A stretch of DNA of 64,000 bases from Beroe forskalii (GCA_011033025.1 WFMF01000083.1:62001-126000), one strand, 5' to 3'. Positions 48,401-58,585 are shown, counted from the first letter of the stretch. The notes: generated from the sequence alone by a model not told the origin. Program-made: numbers and translations.

Positions 48401-51400
48401 CTTTCAATTTATAGTTTCTTTACCATTGGAAACAATAATTCGAAACATTCGCAAGGCAGCAATAGTTCAAAATACTAAAATAGTTAAAGCTTTATTCATG
48501 TCTTAGCCCTTAGGTGTGGAAGTGGGTACAACACTAATAAAGTAAAATAATAACCCAGTTACGCTTTGAAATCAATAATTTGAGGTTGTCAATCTCAAAA
48601 TATTTGCTTTCAGTTCATAGATACTTTAGTTATTAATGTACTAAATAGTGAAATGATGCATGCAAAACTTTGAATATCTAATTCATCTAAAGAGCTACAT
48701 CTAAATGGCACTATTTGAATAACTTCGTTCTTTATTGAATGCCCATTGATTGGCATTCATTAACCCCTCCAAATTGAAAACCACAGAAAGCTTACGACGC
48801 TGGTCTGCAATGCCCCAAGTGCGCACATTGTGTATGAAACAATGTCCACAGACAGGAAAGCTACTAAAGAACATCCAATCAGAGCACCTAATTTACTAGA
48901 TCCTTCAATAGTTACAGATGCTAGTGCTTTGATGGATGGTTCAAAGGCTTCCATCATGTAAAGCCACAGAGTAAGATTTAAATAGGAAAATGCAGCTTCG
49001 ACGACCCCCATAAGGACTTCAGATGAGACCAAAACTTCTTGCACATCGAGCACAGATAGCAAGAGGAAACTTACTGAACTGACAAATGAGGAAAAAAACA
49101 AGGATGCAGGAAGTGAGACATAAAATTGGGCAATGTAAGCTGCTAATTCGGCGGCAAATGGGACCAGTCCAGATAAGAGTGCCATCTTTATGAACTGCCC
49201 CCAAAGACGTTGCTGCAGTTCGGCGAATTGCTGTCAACTTGAACATTGTAGTTGCTATAGACCTTAGGGACGAAGAGAATAAGGCCCCATCCCTGAGCAA
49301 TGTCAACAATATAGACAATGGTGAGTTGGGCTATGAGAATCATGACTGCTGTGCTTGGTTTACTTGAGTTCTTTTGAGAGTAATCCTCGTCTGAAGTTGA
49401 ATAACTCAAGGTAGTCTCAGCTGATTGTTTTAGTCTAGATCTTTCCATCGTATTTGCTTGCTCTTCTTTCTGACTGAGGTAAATATCTGTTTCATCCAAG
49501 TAAAATATGAAACAGATCAGGGGCCCAATGAAGATCGGTGAGGAGCAAATCACAAAGAAGATTCTCCAGCCAAGGGTTGGAAGTGTCCAGTAAGCCAAAA
49601 GGGACGTGTAGCCAGCCCCTGCATTAAAACCTTGACCTGCAATGAAGATGCCTAGGTTTTTCATTTCCTTTGACGGACTAACTTCTGCCCAGTAAACATA
49701 TGTGATTGCACAGTTAGATCCCACCAGAAGACCAGTAAATGCTCGGCTTATCAGCAACAGGTAGAAATCATGGCACAGAGCAGTCAAAATGGACACTAGG
49801 AAAGCTAAACTTATGGATATTATGATGGTTTTCTTCCTGCCAATCCTGTTAGCAAACCATCCGGAGGTGAAGGAACCTGCTGCATAAAATGAATAGAACA
49901 CAACACTCAGTATGCCCTGTTTGGCTTCAGTGAGTTGTAAATCACAACTTATCTCCTGTGTCAAAACAGACGGGAGGAATATCTCCACTGCGTCCCCTAG
50001 GTTTATCAGGCAAACACAGAGCAGAGCAACCTTTACTTTCAGGTTATTAGCAGCCTCCAAACTGAGCTCTGACTCTGGTGGTAGCTGTTGTTCAGCATTT
50101 GACTCGCAGCCAAGCTCTCCTGATTCCATGCTCCTGTCAACTGATGGATTCATTTTACCGCTTGAACTGGAAACTGATGATGTAAAGAATCTATGTAAGA
50201 ATGTACATAATATAATGTATATCATAAAATTGTTTGCTATGAGATGGACAGGATACGAGAATCGAGATTCAAGATAGCTAGATAGAAATCAAATTTGAAA
50301 GATTGAAATCGAAATTATGGATAAAGACAAGAAAAATCGAATCGCTCAATTTTTTGTTTTCTAAGGAAGTGTCCAGAAAGATTTTAGCGAGATTAGTTAT
50401 TTTCGTGAAAACATGGAGTTGTGATGGATATTATGTCTGATAATGTAACCCGGCTTGCTTCTAGTGCGTAATAACTAATAAGGTAACATTAATGTGAGAA
50501 AGTGCGACATTTGACCCCCCGACACTTGACCCCCCGACATTACATCCCCCGACATTACATCCCCCGACACTTGACCCCCTGTAGTTACTAAAAATGTGAT
50601 AGACAGGATTTGGATATTGCAATAATTTTATAGTGTATAGAATAATTGTATATCACAAATTTTTCACACAAAATATCGGATTAAACACTCTAAGACATGT
50701 AGTTGTAAGCAATTCCAGTCAGGAAGGTGTCAGCAGAAGGTCTGGAGTAGTTCCGGAGGAGGTTCTTGACCCTGTCGTTCCTCCTTCTCTCCAGATGGAG
50801 GGGTCCAGATGGAGGGGTGGTGGCAGGACAGCAGGGAGTTGAAGGAGTGGTGAAAGGACTCAAGGGCGTTGGTGGTGCGGGCAGATCCAGCCGAAGCTCT
50901 GTCACGGACGTTCCACATGTGGAGAGGGAAGATTGGGGGAAGTCGTCGTCCTCCAGCTGGAACTCCGATCTAGGTCCTCTAGCCACGACATCCGCAGCAG
51001 GAAGGAAGGCCAGTGCCGCCAGCTTCTTCACTGTGAGCTTGAAGTCGTCGTCCGACCGGTGCTTCCTCATCAGGCCATGCTCCTTAACCAGCCGCTTGCA
51101 CAAGTGGAAGAAGCAGCCTTCTGCTCCAATCCCAGGAAACACTTCCAGAAAAGCCTGAAAAGCACCTTGCTCATAGTCCGACAGAAAGGCCTCGAACAAC
51201 CATTGACTCTACGTCTCAACTCAGTCGATGGTGCGACACCTGAACCCCCGTTCCCAAGCAAAGTTGCATGGGAGTTTACTGTGCCTATAAAGGGGATGTG
51301 ATGTCGGGGGGTCAAATGTCGCACTTAGACACCTTGGTCAAGCCGCGGATCAGTGCGTTTGATCTATGTTTATTCATCGGGGGATGTATTGTCGGGGGTC

Positions 51401-54400
51401 AAATGTCGCAGCAATCGTCGAACTGCGACGTTTGAACCCCCGCTTTCCTCTTTAGATTTAAAGTACTGTAGTAGGGGGTGAAGTGTCGGGGGATGTAGTG
51501 CCGGGGGATGTATTGTCGGGGGATGTAATGTCGGGGGGTCAAGTGTCCCTTTACCTAATGTGATATGCTTATACACGTCCGCCGATTGCTCTATTTACTT
51601 ATTTTAGAAATTCGAAGATAATGCGTTCAACAGATGAATCAACCATCAACACAATACTATTTGAAATTTGAAATGATGTGTGACTTACGAGGTATGTGGT
51701 CAAATAACAGTTGTTACAATTTTACACAATATGACTTGACCGCGCTTTCTCGTTGAATGAATGTCAATAAATCTCATGCGGTTCTGACAATCAAACATTA
51801 ACTGTGCCAACTTCCTCAGCACAATTGCCGAGGTCAATCATCATTGATCGAACTCAAGTTGCTCATCGTCAATTGTCTCCTGCTAAAGAAAGAAATATTA
51901 ATTTGATTGAAACCCAATCAAAATCCCCCAAAACACGATTTCTGTTAACCTTTTCTCAACGCATGCTGAAGTAATTGTCGCTTCGATGATACCTTTCTTT
52001 TTATGTTCACCTTCACGAAACTTGTTTACTTTTATCTAAAAATGGAATTCAAGAAATAGATTTATTTGTTATTCCTACATCATTCACTTTCTCACTTTCT
52101 ATAGTTTATTCATATAGTTTATTCCTATGTTATCAAGTCATGATCTCGAGTTCTGACAATTTTGATGACACAGCCCGCTCTTTATAATCGTAAATATCTA
52201 TCAACAAATTTGACCGGTCATGCCATGAATTTCTTGATTAATTGATAACTACAAGGTTAATCACCACCCAAAATATCCTCAACCCACCCGAAACAAGTGG
52301 AACCAGGCGAACCCAACCAGAGTATGATTTATGGTTGGTTTCGGGATGGGTTCGGGTGGTTTCAGATGGGTTCGGGTGGTTTCAGGTGGGTTTGGTGGTT
52401 TCGGGTGGTTTCTGCTTTTAGTATCAACGGCTTTCCTGAACTATTTTCACGGGAAACATCATAATTTGAAAAACTGGTTTTAGAATGGGCTTATTTGGAT
52501 AACAGGTTTTATTAAGTAAGCCAGCGGAATCCTTTTCTTCACCACCCTGCAAAAATCTCCGTGGGTTTCAGCTCCATTTGGTTCAGTTATTTGCGAACTG
52601 CGGAGAGCACTGGGCAATTCCCCCTCCTTCCTTGTTGTGTGTGCGTGATATTAAGCTACTGTATGTGTGTTTGTCAATTGACCAAGACGGATGGAATTCA
52701 CAATATTCTAATATTCTATTCGCTTTGCAATGAATATAATATGCAATAACTGTTGATGATAAACTAATAAAGTAATAATAAAATAATAAGGTAATATGCG
52801 TATGGTCGGCTTGCCGTCAATTCCACTTAGTCTAATTGCACTAGTCTAGCTCTAGTCTTGGCAAGCATCTCTGTTTATTGATGGGTTTACTGATGAAATT
52901 ACGCCTGAAATAACTGGCTGTTGATGTAACGGCAGCTTTAACTTTGTTCTATTACAGCAAATAAACACAAACTCAACAGCTTTATTTAGCGTTTCTCAAC
53001 GCTAAAACTTGAGGTGAGTTAAGAATATACCCTGTCGTATAAGAACGTAATCTCTTAAGATCTATGCAAGGAATTCAGTAACTTTTGTCATGGTTCACAG
53101 ACCTGCTTTTTCAAAGCGTGTTCTGAATATGCTTGCCTATGTTAACGTTGACCCTTGTCCATTGAATTAATCACACATTAATAAGAACACAGAGTATACA
53201 TGGTTCTCATGAGTATATCATGTCTTTCATTCTCAACACATCCAATAGATTAATGAACTGGCTTATGGTTCATTAAAAGTCGGCTTTTATTACTCCAAGG
53301 CATAGGTGAACATTTGCGTGCACAAAATGATGCAAATTTTGAGGTATTCTTTGGAACGCGCGGTAACAGTTTTCGTGGTATCATGTGCGCAGAATTTGTG
53401 CGCGTTTGCCGCGCGCGCTTAGGTCAAATTCTTTGGGTTTTGGCGCAAATTGTTTAACTGGCAAGTTGATGGTAAAAACAATGCCGCTGGGATTCACTTG
53501 TTGACATCTGGGATATGCTGTTATTAAACATCTGACATATAACTTAGTACTAAGGCTTCTTTCTTGCCATGAATATGCAAAGATTCACGCATTTGCTCGC
53601 GGTAAAATGGCTAATAATATCGACACAGTTTCAGCGGTAGTTTCTACTTTTCTAGACGCCCCATTCACACCCCTTCACGGTGCACATTAACATGTTTTCC
53701 TGAAGCACTACCCGCATTACTTAATAAATGTCTCAGTCCTCGATGCTTTTATCTCATTTGGGAATATCCGATTCCAATATTCCATCACTCAATTGCTGCT
53801 CCCACTTTACTCCCTTAAATTCCCCCTAGTCCCTGCACCCTTTGATATCCCTTTTACCTCTCCTGACTCCCTAATTTCAGGTTGAGGAGTACATGCGGCT
53901 CATACCTCCTGAGTACAGACCTGTTGTGGGAAGCGTGGGGGAACAGTACCGTCGGAAACTTCTCATGACCCAGCTACCAGCCCACGATCACAATCCAAGG
54001 TTAGATTTACACTGAATTTAGATTAACAATACTGATAGATGAATGCTTATAGCAAAAATTTTCGGGTACAGATCCAACATTCAAGAGTAGTGTAGATCTG
54101 AGTTTTTGCCATGAACTGGTGCCAATCAGTCTCAGGCGGCTGATGTGTACGTTAGTAAGCGAGGATTGGTGCCTGAGGGAAATGATGTCCGATTAAACTT
54201 GTTTCAGAGACCAGAGTAGAATTAAAGATTAATTCTGGTCACCAGAGTGATCATCTGTAAACCTGAATTGGTGTCAGTGATAATTGGCTAACTGCTTAAC
54301 TGAAGTACAGAGATAGCGTCAGTGTGAATTTACCTTACACCCTTTCAGTGAGGGTTTGAGCAAGGCTCAAGCTGACGAGTTGACCGAGTTCAGCAGACTC

Positions 54401-55468
54401 CGATATGAAATGAGTTACGGGGTAGGGCAAATCAGAACGGTCACGAGTCAAGAAGCTGACATGTTCGATTGCAGGACTGTAAGTGAATGATGTACTTACT
54501 CCATTGACTCATTAGATATTTCTGAAGGTTACCAAGCACCAAATCTTTTCATTTTCGTACCGAATCTCTTCGTTTATCTGTCGTTTACCCCCTTGACTCC
54601 TTTCTCCCTCCACCTGATTCCTTACTCTCACCCCTCTCTCGCAGTGTCAGTCGCCCCTCTATGAGTCACAGCTCGGTGTGTTCACTGAGCGGGCCGGTGC
54701 GGCGTGCATCTGGTGTGTCACGTGTTTCAAGTGTGACGTGTGCCAGGACCCTCTCGTAGACCTACATTACTTCTACAAGGACGGGGAGATCTTCTGTGGG
54801 AGGCATCATGCTGAACTGCTGAAACCCCGGTGTAATGCTTGCGATGAGGTAAGAGTTCGCTGAAAGTGTCTTTTATATTCCTAGCTTTTGTACCCACGAA
54901 TAGTCCCTTAGATACCTGAGCTAGTCCACGCTCCAATGGCTCTTTCCCCATTCGAGGTACTCCGCTTTCCCCCACTCCATATGTCTAAATACTGACCTCA
55001 TACGTAGACCACCGAACTATATGATGTCCCATCTCAAATCTCACTTCCCCTCTCACTTGTTGACTATTCTCCCTCCCTCTCACACCCTTCCCTCTCACAC
55101 CCTTCTCCCTCTCACACCGTCCTCCCTCTCTTACCCCCTCCCTCTCACACCCCCTCTCCCTCTTGTTGACCAATCTCCCCCCCCCCCCCTCACGCCCTCC
55201 CCTCTCACACCCCACCCTCTCACACCCCCTCTCCCTCTTGTTGACCAATCTCCCCCCCTCACGCCCTCCCCCTCTCACACCCCATCCTTCCTCTCACACC
55301 GTCCCTCTCAGCTGATCCTGGCTAAGGAGTACACTCTGGCAGAGGATCAGAACTGGCACATCGACCACTTCTGTTGTTGGGAGTGCGACTCCCCCTTGGG
55401 CGGACAGAGATACGTCACCCGAGACGACCACCCCTTCTGTATCCTGTGCTACGAGGAACTCTTTGCTC
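30446..55468 (+). CDS. Prickle/Testin-family PET-LIM protein, eight exons, 3' end not found
   Basis: Eight exons join with matching phases: 30446-30475, 31206-31288, 37840-37912, 38522-38614, 53881-53999, 54349-54478, 54645-54848 and 55312-55468. The first gives a short N terminus (MLTTADKPLP) and is the least certain. Exons 2-3 encode a Cys-rich module (PCLVCEEDCPG, HFWRKICINCKC) like the N termini of Testin and Prickle3. Exons 4-6 encode the PET domain (YSWIPPGL, QLPAHD). Exons 6-8 encode LIM1 and LIM2 (CGRHHAELLKPRC, WHIDHFCCWECD, LGGQRY). WIPPGL, HHAELLKPRC and LGGQRY favour Prickle, a cytoplasmic planar-cell-polarity protein; QLPAHD and the N terminus recall Testin. LIM3 and the C terminus are missing: exon 8 ends in phase 1 at a GTGAGT donor. 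Introns reach 15.3 kb, and intron 4 contains other genes. The first LIM His ligand is Cys. Confidence 0.9.
31289..37839 (+). other. Intron 2 of the PET-LIM gene; no other feature supported
   Basis: This 6.55-kb intron has a GTACGTAC donor and a GTGTTTCAG acceptor. Open stretches on both strands (for example minus-strand 34862-35167) lack recognisable motifs. A GTGTACACTGTACACTGT palindromic patch lies near 32085-32105. Confidence 0.7.
38872..39933 (+). repeat. 1-kb direct repeat, copy 1
   Basis: It starts TTTCTGAATCTCAAGTATCG and ends GATAGGAGTTAGGAGTAA. It is repeated in the same orientation at 40845-41878, about 1.97 kb away, with small indels. It contains a near-perfect hairpin at 39517-39552 that is broken in copy 2. 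Confidence 0.9.
39517..39552. repeat. Hairpin GGTGAAGGAGCACCATCA / TGATGGTGCTCCTTCGCC
   Basis: Arms of 18 bp with one mismatch are separated by a single G. The matching place in the second copy of the 1-kb repeat (about 41433-41455) keeps only GGATGGTGCTCCTCC, so the left arm is absent there. Confidence 0.85.
40050..40165. repeat. GC-rich hairpin and short tandem repeat between the 1-kb repeats
   Basis: CCTCCTCCCCC-GTA-GGGGGAGGAGG forms a hairpin at about 40051-40076. It is followed by TTTGCAGGCTCG repeated, and by an inverted GGTTTACGGGGCCGTAAACG. Confidence 0.75.
40845..41878 (+). repeat. 1-kb direct repeat, copy 2
   Basis: Counterpart of 38872-39933. Both lie in intron 4 of the PET-LIM gene. 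A shorter local duplication (CATGTGACAGAACACGTGATTT, about 40347 and 40472) precedes it. Confidence 0.9.
41879..44082. other. No gene seen; region upstream of the STPR genes
   Basis: A dispersed TTTTATGAAGGAGCA word lies at 43372. From about 43610 to 43980 the sequence (AATTTACCCTAAATTCTCCT, AAGGTATCCACCGT.GTAG, CACTCCTTAGGT) is paralogous to 45295-45650, so the promoter or 5' region of the two STPR genes was duplicated along with them. Confidence 0.65.
44083..45018 (+). CDS. STPR-repeat DNA-binding protein, paralogue 1
   Basis: The frame starts ATGATG at 44083 and encodes 311 residues. After a Ser/Gln-rich N terminus come about four and a half tandem 23-residue repeats (residues ~86-205), such as LSRVREATRQRL followed by LMESEAERERR, and LEMLRVKERKRRMFETEERR. 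Each is an Arg/Glu-rich helix with a conserved ET/ES-x-E-x-R-E-x-R-L boundary. This matches the STPR (score-and-three) domain of silkworm FMBP-1 and vertebrate ZNF821, which binds DNA; nuclear action is inferred. The next gene is a tandem paralogue. Downstream of the repeats the frame differs from the paralogue. The conserved tail CK.EL.DFSY.DCE is encoded at about 44830-44875, but one frame off, so the translated C-terminal ~90 residues are probably a frameshift product. Intronless as read. Confidence 0.82.
   Translation: MMTEYSKELLERPTQKRSSNSHERQTPKYWIMPEYLRRTQKQSSHPHERISNASASQSNIPKTVQTAESVSEAAITQMFGDGTELERRRAKRREYARKWLLTETPERREARLSRVREATRQRLLMESEAERERRLARQRVTQKRYYARETPEKRERRLEMLRVKERKRRMFETEERREQRLARMRERAKEKRLLRFGREEKGDEKSVSTENEMLSGHGNVCRLQLWAYHLDSSTNNLAACPSHLVLWQCHVKVNSLILAMKIVNHKQNCGESNEGHGVCQSKGGIAGGIGIGARLLCSYQKLFTSPTMLSC
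45848..46417 (+). CDS. STPR-repeat DNA-binding protein, paralogue 2
   Basis: The first in-frame ATG is at 45848 (MKKKVLLEDEAK), giving 189 residues. Four 23-residue STPR repeats and part of a fifth follow, for example LCKLRENERKRR followed by LLESEEEREYR, and LAVMRDAQRKRLLKETPEKR. The tail contains CKVELMDFSYGDCEH and ends in acidic/Gln-rich sequence. An upstream ATG at 45709 opens a frame (TPKSTKKLKGRQAQKQSPS) homologous to the N terminus of paralogue 1. A one-base insertion near 45812 (GCCCAGAGACTG against TTCCAAAGACTG) throws it into a stop at about 45818. So the N terminus is either shortened or disrupted. AATAAA lies at 46611-46616, about 195 bp past the stop. The gene lies on the same strand as its host PET-LIM gene, within its intron. 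Confidence 0.82.
   Translation: MKKKVLLEDEAKLEVRREKQRDYARKRLAMETSEQREVRLCKLRENERKRRLLESEEEREYRLAVMRDAQRKRLLKETPEKREERLKRMRENSRKRRMLETTEQRELRLVKMKERAREKRKLELGGKVENEEKMVFQGNGVPSAELEVPSWPVDMPCKVELMDFSYGDCEHHRQTDAQNGNQDDFKSES
46611..46616 (+). terminator. Polyadenylation signal AATAAA for STPR paralogue 2
   Basis: AATAAA on the plus strand about 195 bp after the stop codon, followed by a T-rich stretch. Confidence 0.55.
46617..48730. other. No gene seen
   Basis: Intron 4 sequence between the STPR pair and the MFS gene. It is AT-rich, with short open stretches but no recognisable motif on either strand. Confidence 0.65.
48731..48736 (-). terminator. Polyadenylation signal AATAAA for the MFS gene
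   Basis: TTTATT on the plus strand is AATAAA on the minus strand, about 24 bp past the MFS stop codon at 48760. Confidence 0.7.
48760..50153 (-). CDS. MFS transporter, SVOP/SV2-like, intronless with one-base frameshift
   Basis: The likely start is the ATG at 50153 (MNPSVDRSMESGE); an upstream in-frame ATG at 50225 would add a hydrophobic leader. The first frame runs to 49188 and covers transmembrane helices 1-6 plus the central loop. It has GDAVEIFLPSVL in helix 1, the loop 2-3 signature GWFANRIGRKK, RAFTGLLVGSN, and a long polar loop after helix 6. A run of five C at 49198-49202 (five G in the sense strand) shifts the frame to TAA. With a six-G run the sense frame would continue as FIKMALLSGLVPFAAE through helices 7-12 to the stop at 48760. 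Total length would then be about 465 residues, normal for MFS. The family is the SLC22/SV2/SVOP branch, moving organic ions across membranes; the substrate is unknown. It lies antisense inside the PET-LIM intron. Lack of introns suggests a retrocopy, and the frameshift suggests a pseudogene or an assembly error. Confidence 0.85.
50498..51555 (-). mobile_element. MULE (Mutator-like) transposon with decayed transposase
   Basis: A TAATGTGA direct repeat flanks it (50490-50497, 51556-51563). Both ends carry inverted arrays of CCCCCCGACATTACATC/GACACTTGAC words about 17 bp long. On the minus strand, 51199-50690 encodes a piece of MULE transposase: SDYEQGAFQAFLEVFPG, then EGCFFHLCKRLVKEHGL, then KKLAALAFLPAADV. 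These match the conserved D-E-..-A..FP....C.FHL pattern of the MULE domain. The downstream part, TNALESFHHSFNSLLSCHHP, is in another frame (about 50918-50730), so a frameshift has occurred. The element is about 1.06 kb, much shorter than an autonomous MULE. Confidence 0.87.
51564..53880. other. No gene seen; right part of PET-LIM intron 4
   Basis: A GGGTTCGGGTGGTTTC.G repeat patch lies at 52335-52415. Nothing else is recognised before the pyrimidine-rich acceptor tract and exon 5 at 53881. Confidence 0.65.
55040..55311 (+). repeat. CCCTCTCACACC microsatellite forming the acceptor tract of exon 8
   Basis: About 270 bp of repeated CCCTCTCACACC words, with two copies of CTCCCTCTTGTTGACCAATC, run directly into the CTCTCAG acceptor at 55311. 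The repeat therefore supplies an extremely long polypyrimidine tract for exon 8. Confidence 0.85.
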
Positions 55469-56913
55469 GTGAGTCACACTTCCAATACCCGCTCACTTTA
55501 GTATGCGGAATTAAATACCTTGTTCCAAGGAACTCTTTGCTCGTGGCTTTCAATTCCCACTTACTTTAATAAGCATAATTGTTTTTCTAGATTCCGTAAT
55601 GGGATGGCTGGAAATTGGAATTTAACGCTAAATAGCTGGTTGATTTTATGAGCGGCATCGTAAAATAGTTACAATAGTTTTTCCCGAATCTCACAGAACT
55701 CTCATAGAACGCAAGGTGCGACTATTCGAATATCTGCATCGGATTTTTCCTTTCTCATCGATTTATTCTTTTTTCGAGAGTTTCTTTGATGGATTGGTAT
55801 TCAACTATTCACTTTTAAGTACGGTACTGGCTCTCCATTTAACCTCTTAATTTACCTAGTTCGTCTTGCGCACCCGCCACCCTATTCTACAAGTTATGTA
55901 GTCAGCACCCGTGAGGTTCTGTCAAGAATACTGCTGTCGGTTTTGTTTTATTTCTTGACTAACTAGGGTATAATAGCAAGAAACAACAATGCTCGGTCTC
56001 GAAACTTCAACGTGCGATTTCAATGTTGTTAGTTTACTCATGATATATTCATTTATCTTTTGTTGTTTACAATCCTCAGAGGTACTGTCACAGCAATATA
56101 TTATGATGATTTTACGCAAGCCATTGTTGAATGTTGATCAATGATCACGTTTTCATTAAAACCATTGAAAGTTTTTTAAATGTTTTTCCATCCTAAAGTC
56201 GTGAAGGTACTGAAGCTCAGTAAACTACGCGTAGAATTATTTAAGTGATAATTGTGGTACTTGTTTTCACTCTGTCCACTTAACAAGCTCAGAGCGCCAA
56301 TAAAAGATGTTAACATTTATTTATAGAGCAAGCAGGGGGCTCCCAAAGTATATATCTCCTTCACATGTACTGTAAATGTGAACCGTAAGTAGCTGGACAC
56401 CAAAGATATGGATTTCAACGGATTTATTTGTGCTTGAAATATTTAAACGCGCCCAATACAAAACTACATTCTTGTATACTTGTACAATGATTGTGCATGA
56501 TGACGCTCCACTTTGCAAGGCTCTGCGGTCATATCTTGTTTTATAATGAGAACAACCTACGTTACAAGCTTGATAATATCTCGTGAAGATCCCGCATACA
56601 TCAGTTAAATTCCGAACACGTGCAGCAAGCATGAAAATACGGGGAATTTTAACATGTCAGCAAACTTGTCCGAGCTGTGTTCATTTGCATAATTACCATT
56701 ATTACCCTCCCGTGGCTCAAACTCCAGTGTGATAATTATCGATATATCACTCCTTTATAGAACTACTGAACAGTGGCGGAATAATAGAGCAGAATATCGT
56801 TGAATAAATTGTTGATTTTATGAAGGAGCACTCGAAAATCTATAAAAACGTTGAATTCAGACGAGGGTCGTCAGACCCGAGTGGTAGGGAGTACTGTTTT
56901 GTCGGGTAATAAT
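55469..56913. other. No gene seen; intron after exon 8
   Basis: GAACTCTTTGCTCGTG (exon 8 end and donor) recurs at 55530-55545, followed by similar sequence (CAATTCCCACTTACTTTA against CAATACCCGCTCACTTTA). Otherwise AT-rich. No LIM3 exon is recognised. Confidence 0.6.
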
Positions 56914-57018
56914 ACAATTAACAAACTCATGGATCGTGTGATATCGAAAATTGTCAAACTCGGCTGACGCCTCGTGTGATAATTTTCGATATAACACTCC
57001 CATTCGTTTGTTAATCGT
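56914..57018. repeat. Inverted repeat with ~42-bp arms
   Basis: 56914-56956 (AATTAACAAACTC, GTGTGATATCGAAAATTGTC) pairs with 56977-57017 (TGATAATTTTCGATATAACA, GTTTGTTAATCG). The loop is AACTCGGCTGACGCCTCGTG, the same loop type as the hairpins at 13430-13550. Confidence 0.8.
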
Positions 57019-57854
57019 ACAACATCTGCGTAATTTCAACAAGAATTGCGCCTGCTGGCGCATTTCTTGTGCCCGTTGTTCCCGTATGCAGGCGCTTAAT
57101 TTCCTGTTCCCCGGGGCTGGAATAAAAACATGCCGTCATGAGTTGACGATAAAACACTGCTATCAAGTGTCACCATGATATCAAAGTACCAACATCATTG
57201 AATCAATTTTATAAATATTTCATTCATAAGTATAGACTGAAAACAATAATTGCGCTTGTTTTCTCTAACATCGGTGAGCGCTTAAATTTCATGAAACAGT
57301 AAAGTTCGTACGTGATCATAAATCGCACGTGCATTTTATTGCGCGCGCAACACCTGCCATGTTCTGTTGCGCGCAACACCTGCCATGTTCTGTGTTCTGT
57401 TTGCGCGCGTACCCATTCATTCTTGGTTGTTTCCTTTTGAGTTTTGTGTGACATCTCGTGTACACATCAAGCGTTGCGCATTATCAAGCGTTTCCATTGA
57501 TGACAATAATTATATCATACGATATCGCATTATTTTCTGACCTTGCAAGTTTCTGCAGTTTGAGTTTATGTTGCTCAACAGTCAGCTATCACAGTCAGAG
57601 CTCACTTTAAAATAAAAACTTTATCGAGGATTTCTCATGGTGACTATTGATATTCAACCAATTAATGTAATGTACTTCCTGGGCATCGAAATTTGTGATT
57701 TTAAGATCAACCTTGCCAACTTGAAGATAAAGAGAAGGATTTACTAACCAAGATTGACGATTCAGATATCTTTAATTCATCAGGATTCAGGTACCGGGAT
57801 AAGATTTCATCTTACTTTCTTCAGCTCAATTGCTTAAGTTTCAATATTAGGAAG

Positions 57855-57930
57855 GACAGAGCATTGAACCGGGATACCTGTAAGCTAGCTGCAGTGCGCA
57901 CTGTACAGGATGCCACTACACCAAGCTATA
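57855..57930 (-). ncRNA. tRNA-derived SINE head or tRNA pseudogene
   Basis: On the minus strand an A-box-like TGGTGTAGTGG (57923-57913) is followed about 45 bp later by a B-box-like GTTCAATGC (57869-57861). Both fit the RNA polymerase III internal promoter consensus, with spacing like that in tRNA genes. The cloverleaf is imperfect, so I read it as the 5' region of a SINE rather than a working tRNA. The tail is not defined. Confidence 0.5.
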
Positions 57931-58585
57931 TTGACGCGAGTGATATTATAAAGGAGCAGTTGAATGCTTGAAAATGGAGCATACGTGCATACATACCAAA
58001 TCGGATCACACCACCTATTTCAGATTTAACAGTACACGTAAAGGTAGTATACACACAAACCCCACTAAACACGATCTCTGCTAACCTTTTCTCAATGCCT
58101 TTTTGTAAAACAAAAACGCGATTGGGAACAGGAAAAAATAAGAAACGTATAACAATGGGCGATGTTTTCAAATGCAATAAGCTCGCGAATCTTACAATAG
58201 ATGGAAGTTATTATGCAAAGAAGCAATGACGTTAACCTTTCGAGATGACATAAAGACGTTTTCACGCGCTCAAATTTCATTTCGAGAAGAAATTTTCTTT
58301 CGTTTTTCCCCCTTTTTTCGATGTTGGAACTCCTGACCTTCCAGCAGCATGTACAAATGTTCGGTAAGTAATCGCATTATTTGTCTGTTTTGTGACCAAA
58401 AAAACACATTGAATTCTTGAAATTCAGGTTCTACCCTGTAACCCACATGATCAGTTTACAGGAACACAGTCATTGTGGTTATGTGTTGTCAACATAGCAA
58501 ATATTACATGGTCAAGAAATATTTCAAAGCCATGTCACGACATCCTAACTACTTGCACTTCCTGCTACTACTGCATAACCATATA

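Noticed and set aside
55021-55311. Pro/Ser/Leu-rich frame running into LIM exon 8
   Set aside because: It is the CCCTCTCACACC microsatellite serving as polypyrimidine tract; the AG at 55310-55311 and phase 0 from exon 7 fix the exon start.
58330-58365. Possible small LIM3 exon (CAG...GTAAGT borders)
   Set aside because: The encoded peptide has none of the Cys/His pattern expected for LIM3 and the segment is only about 19 bp.
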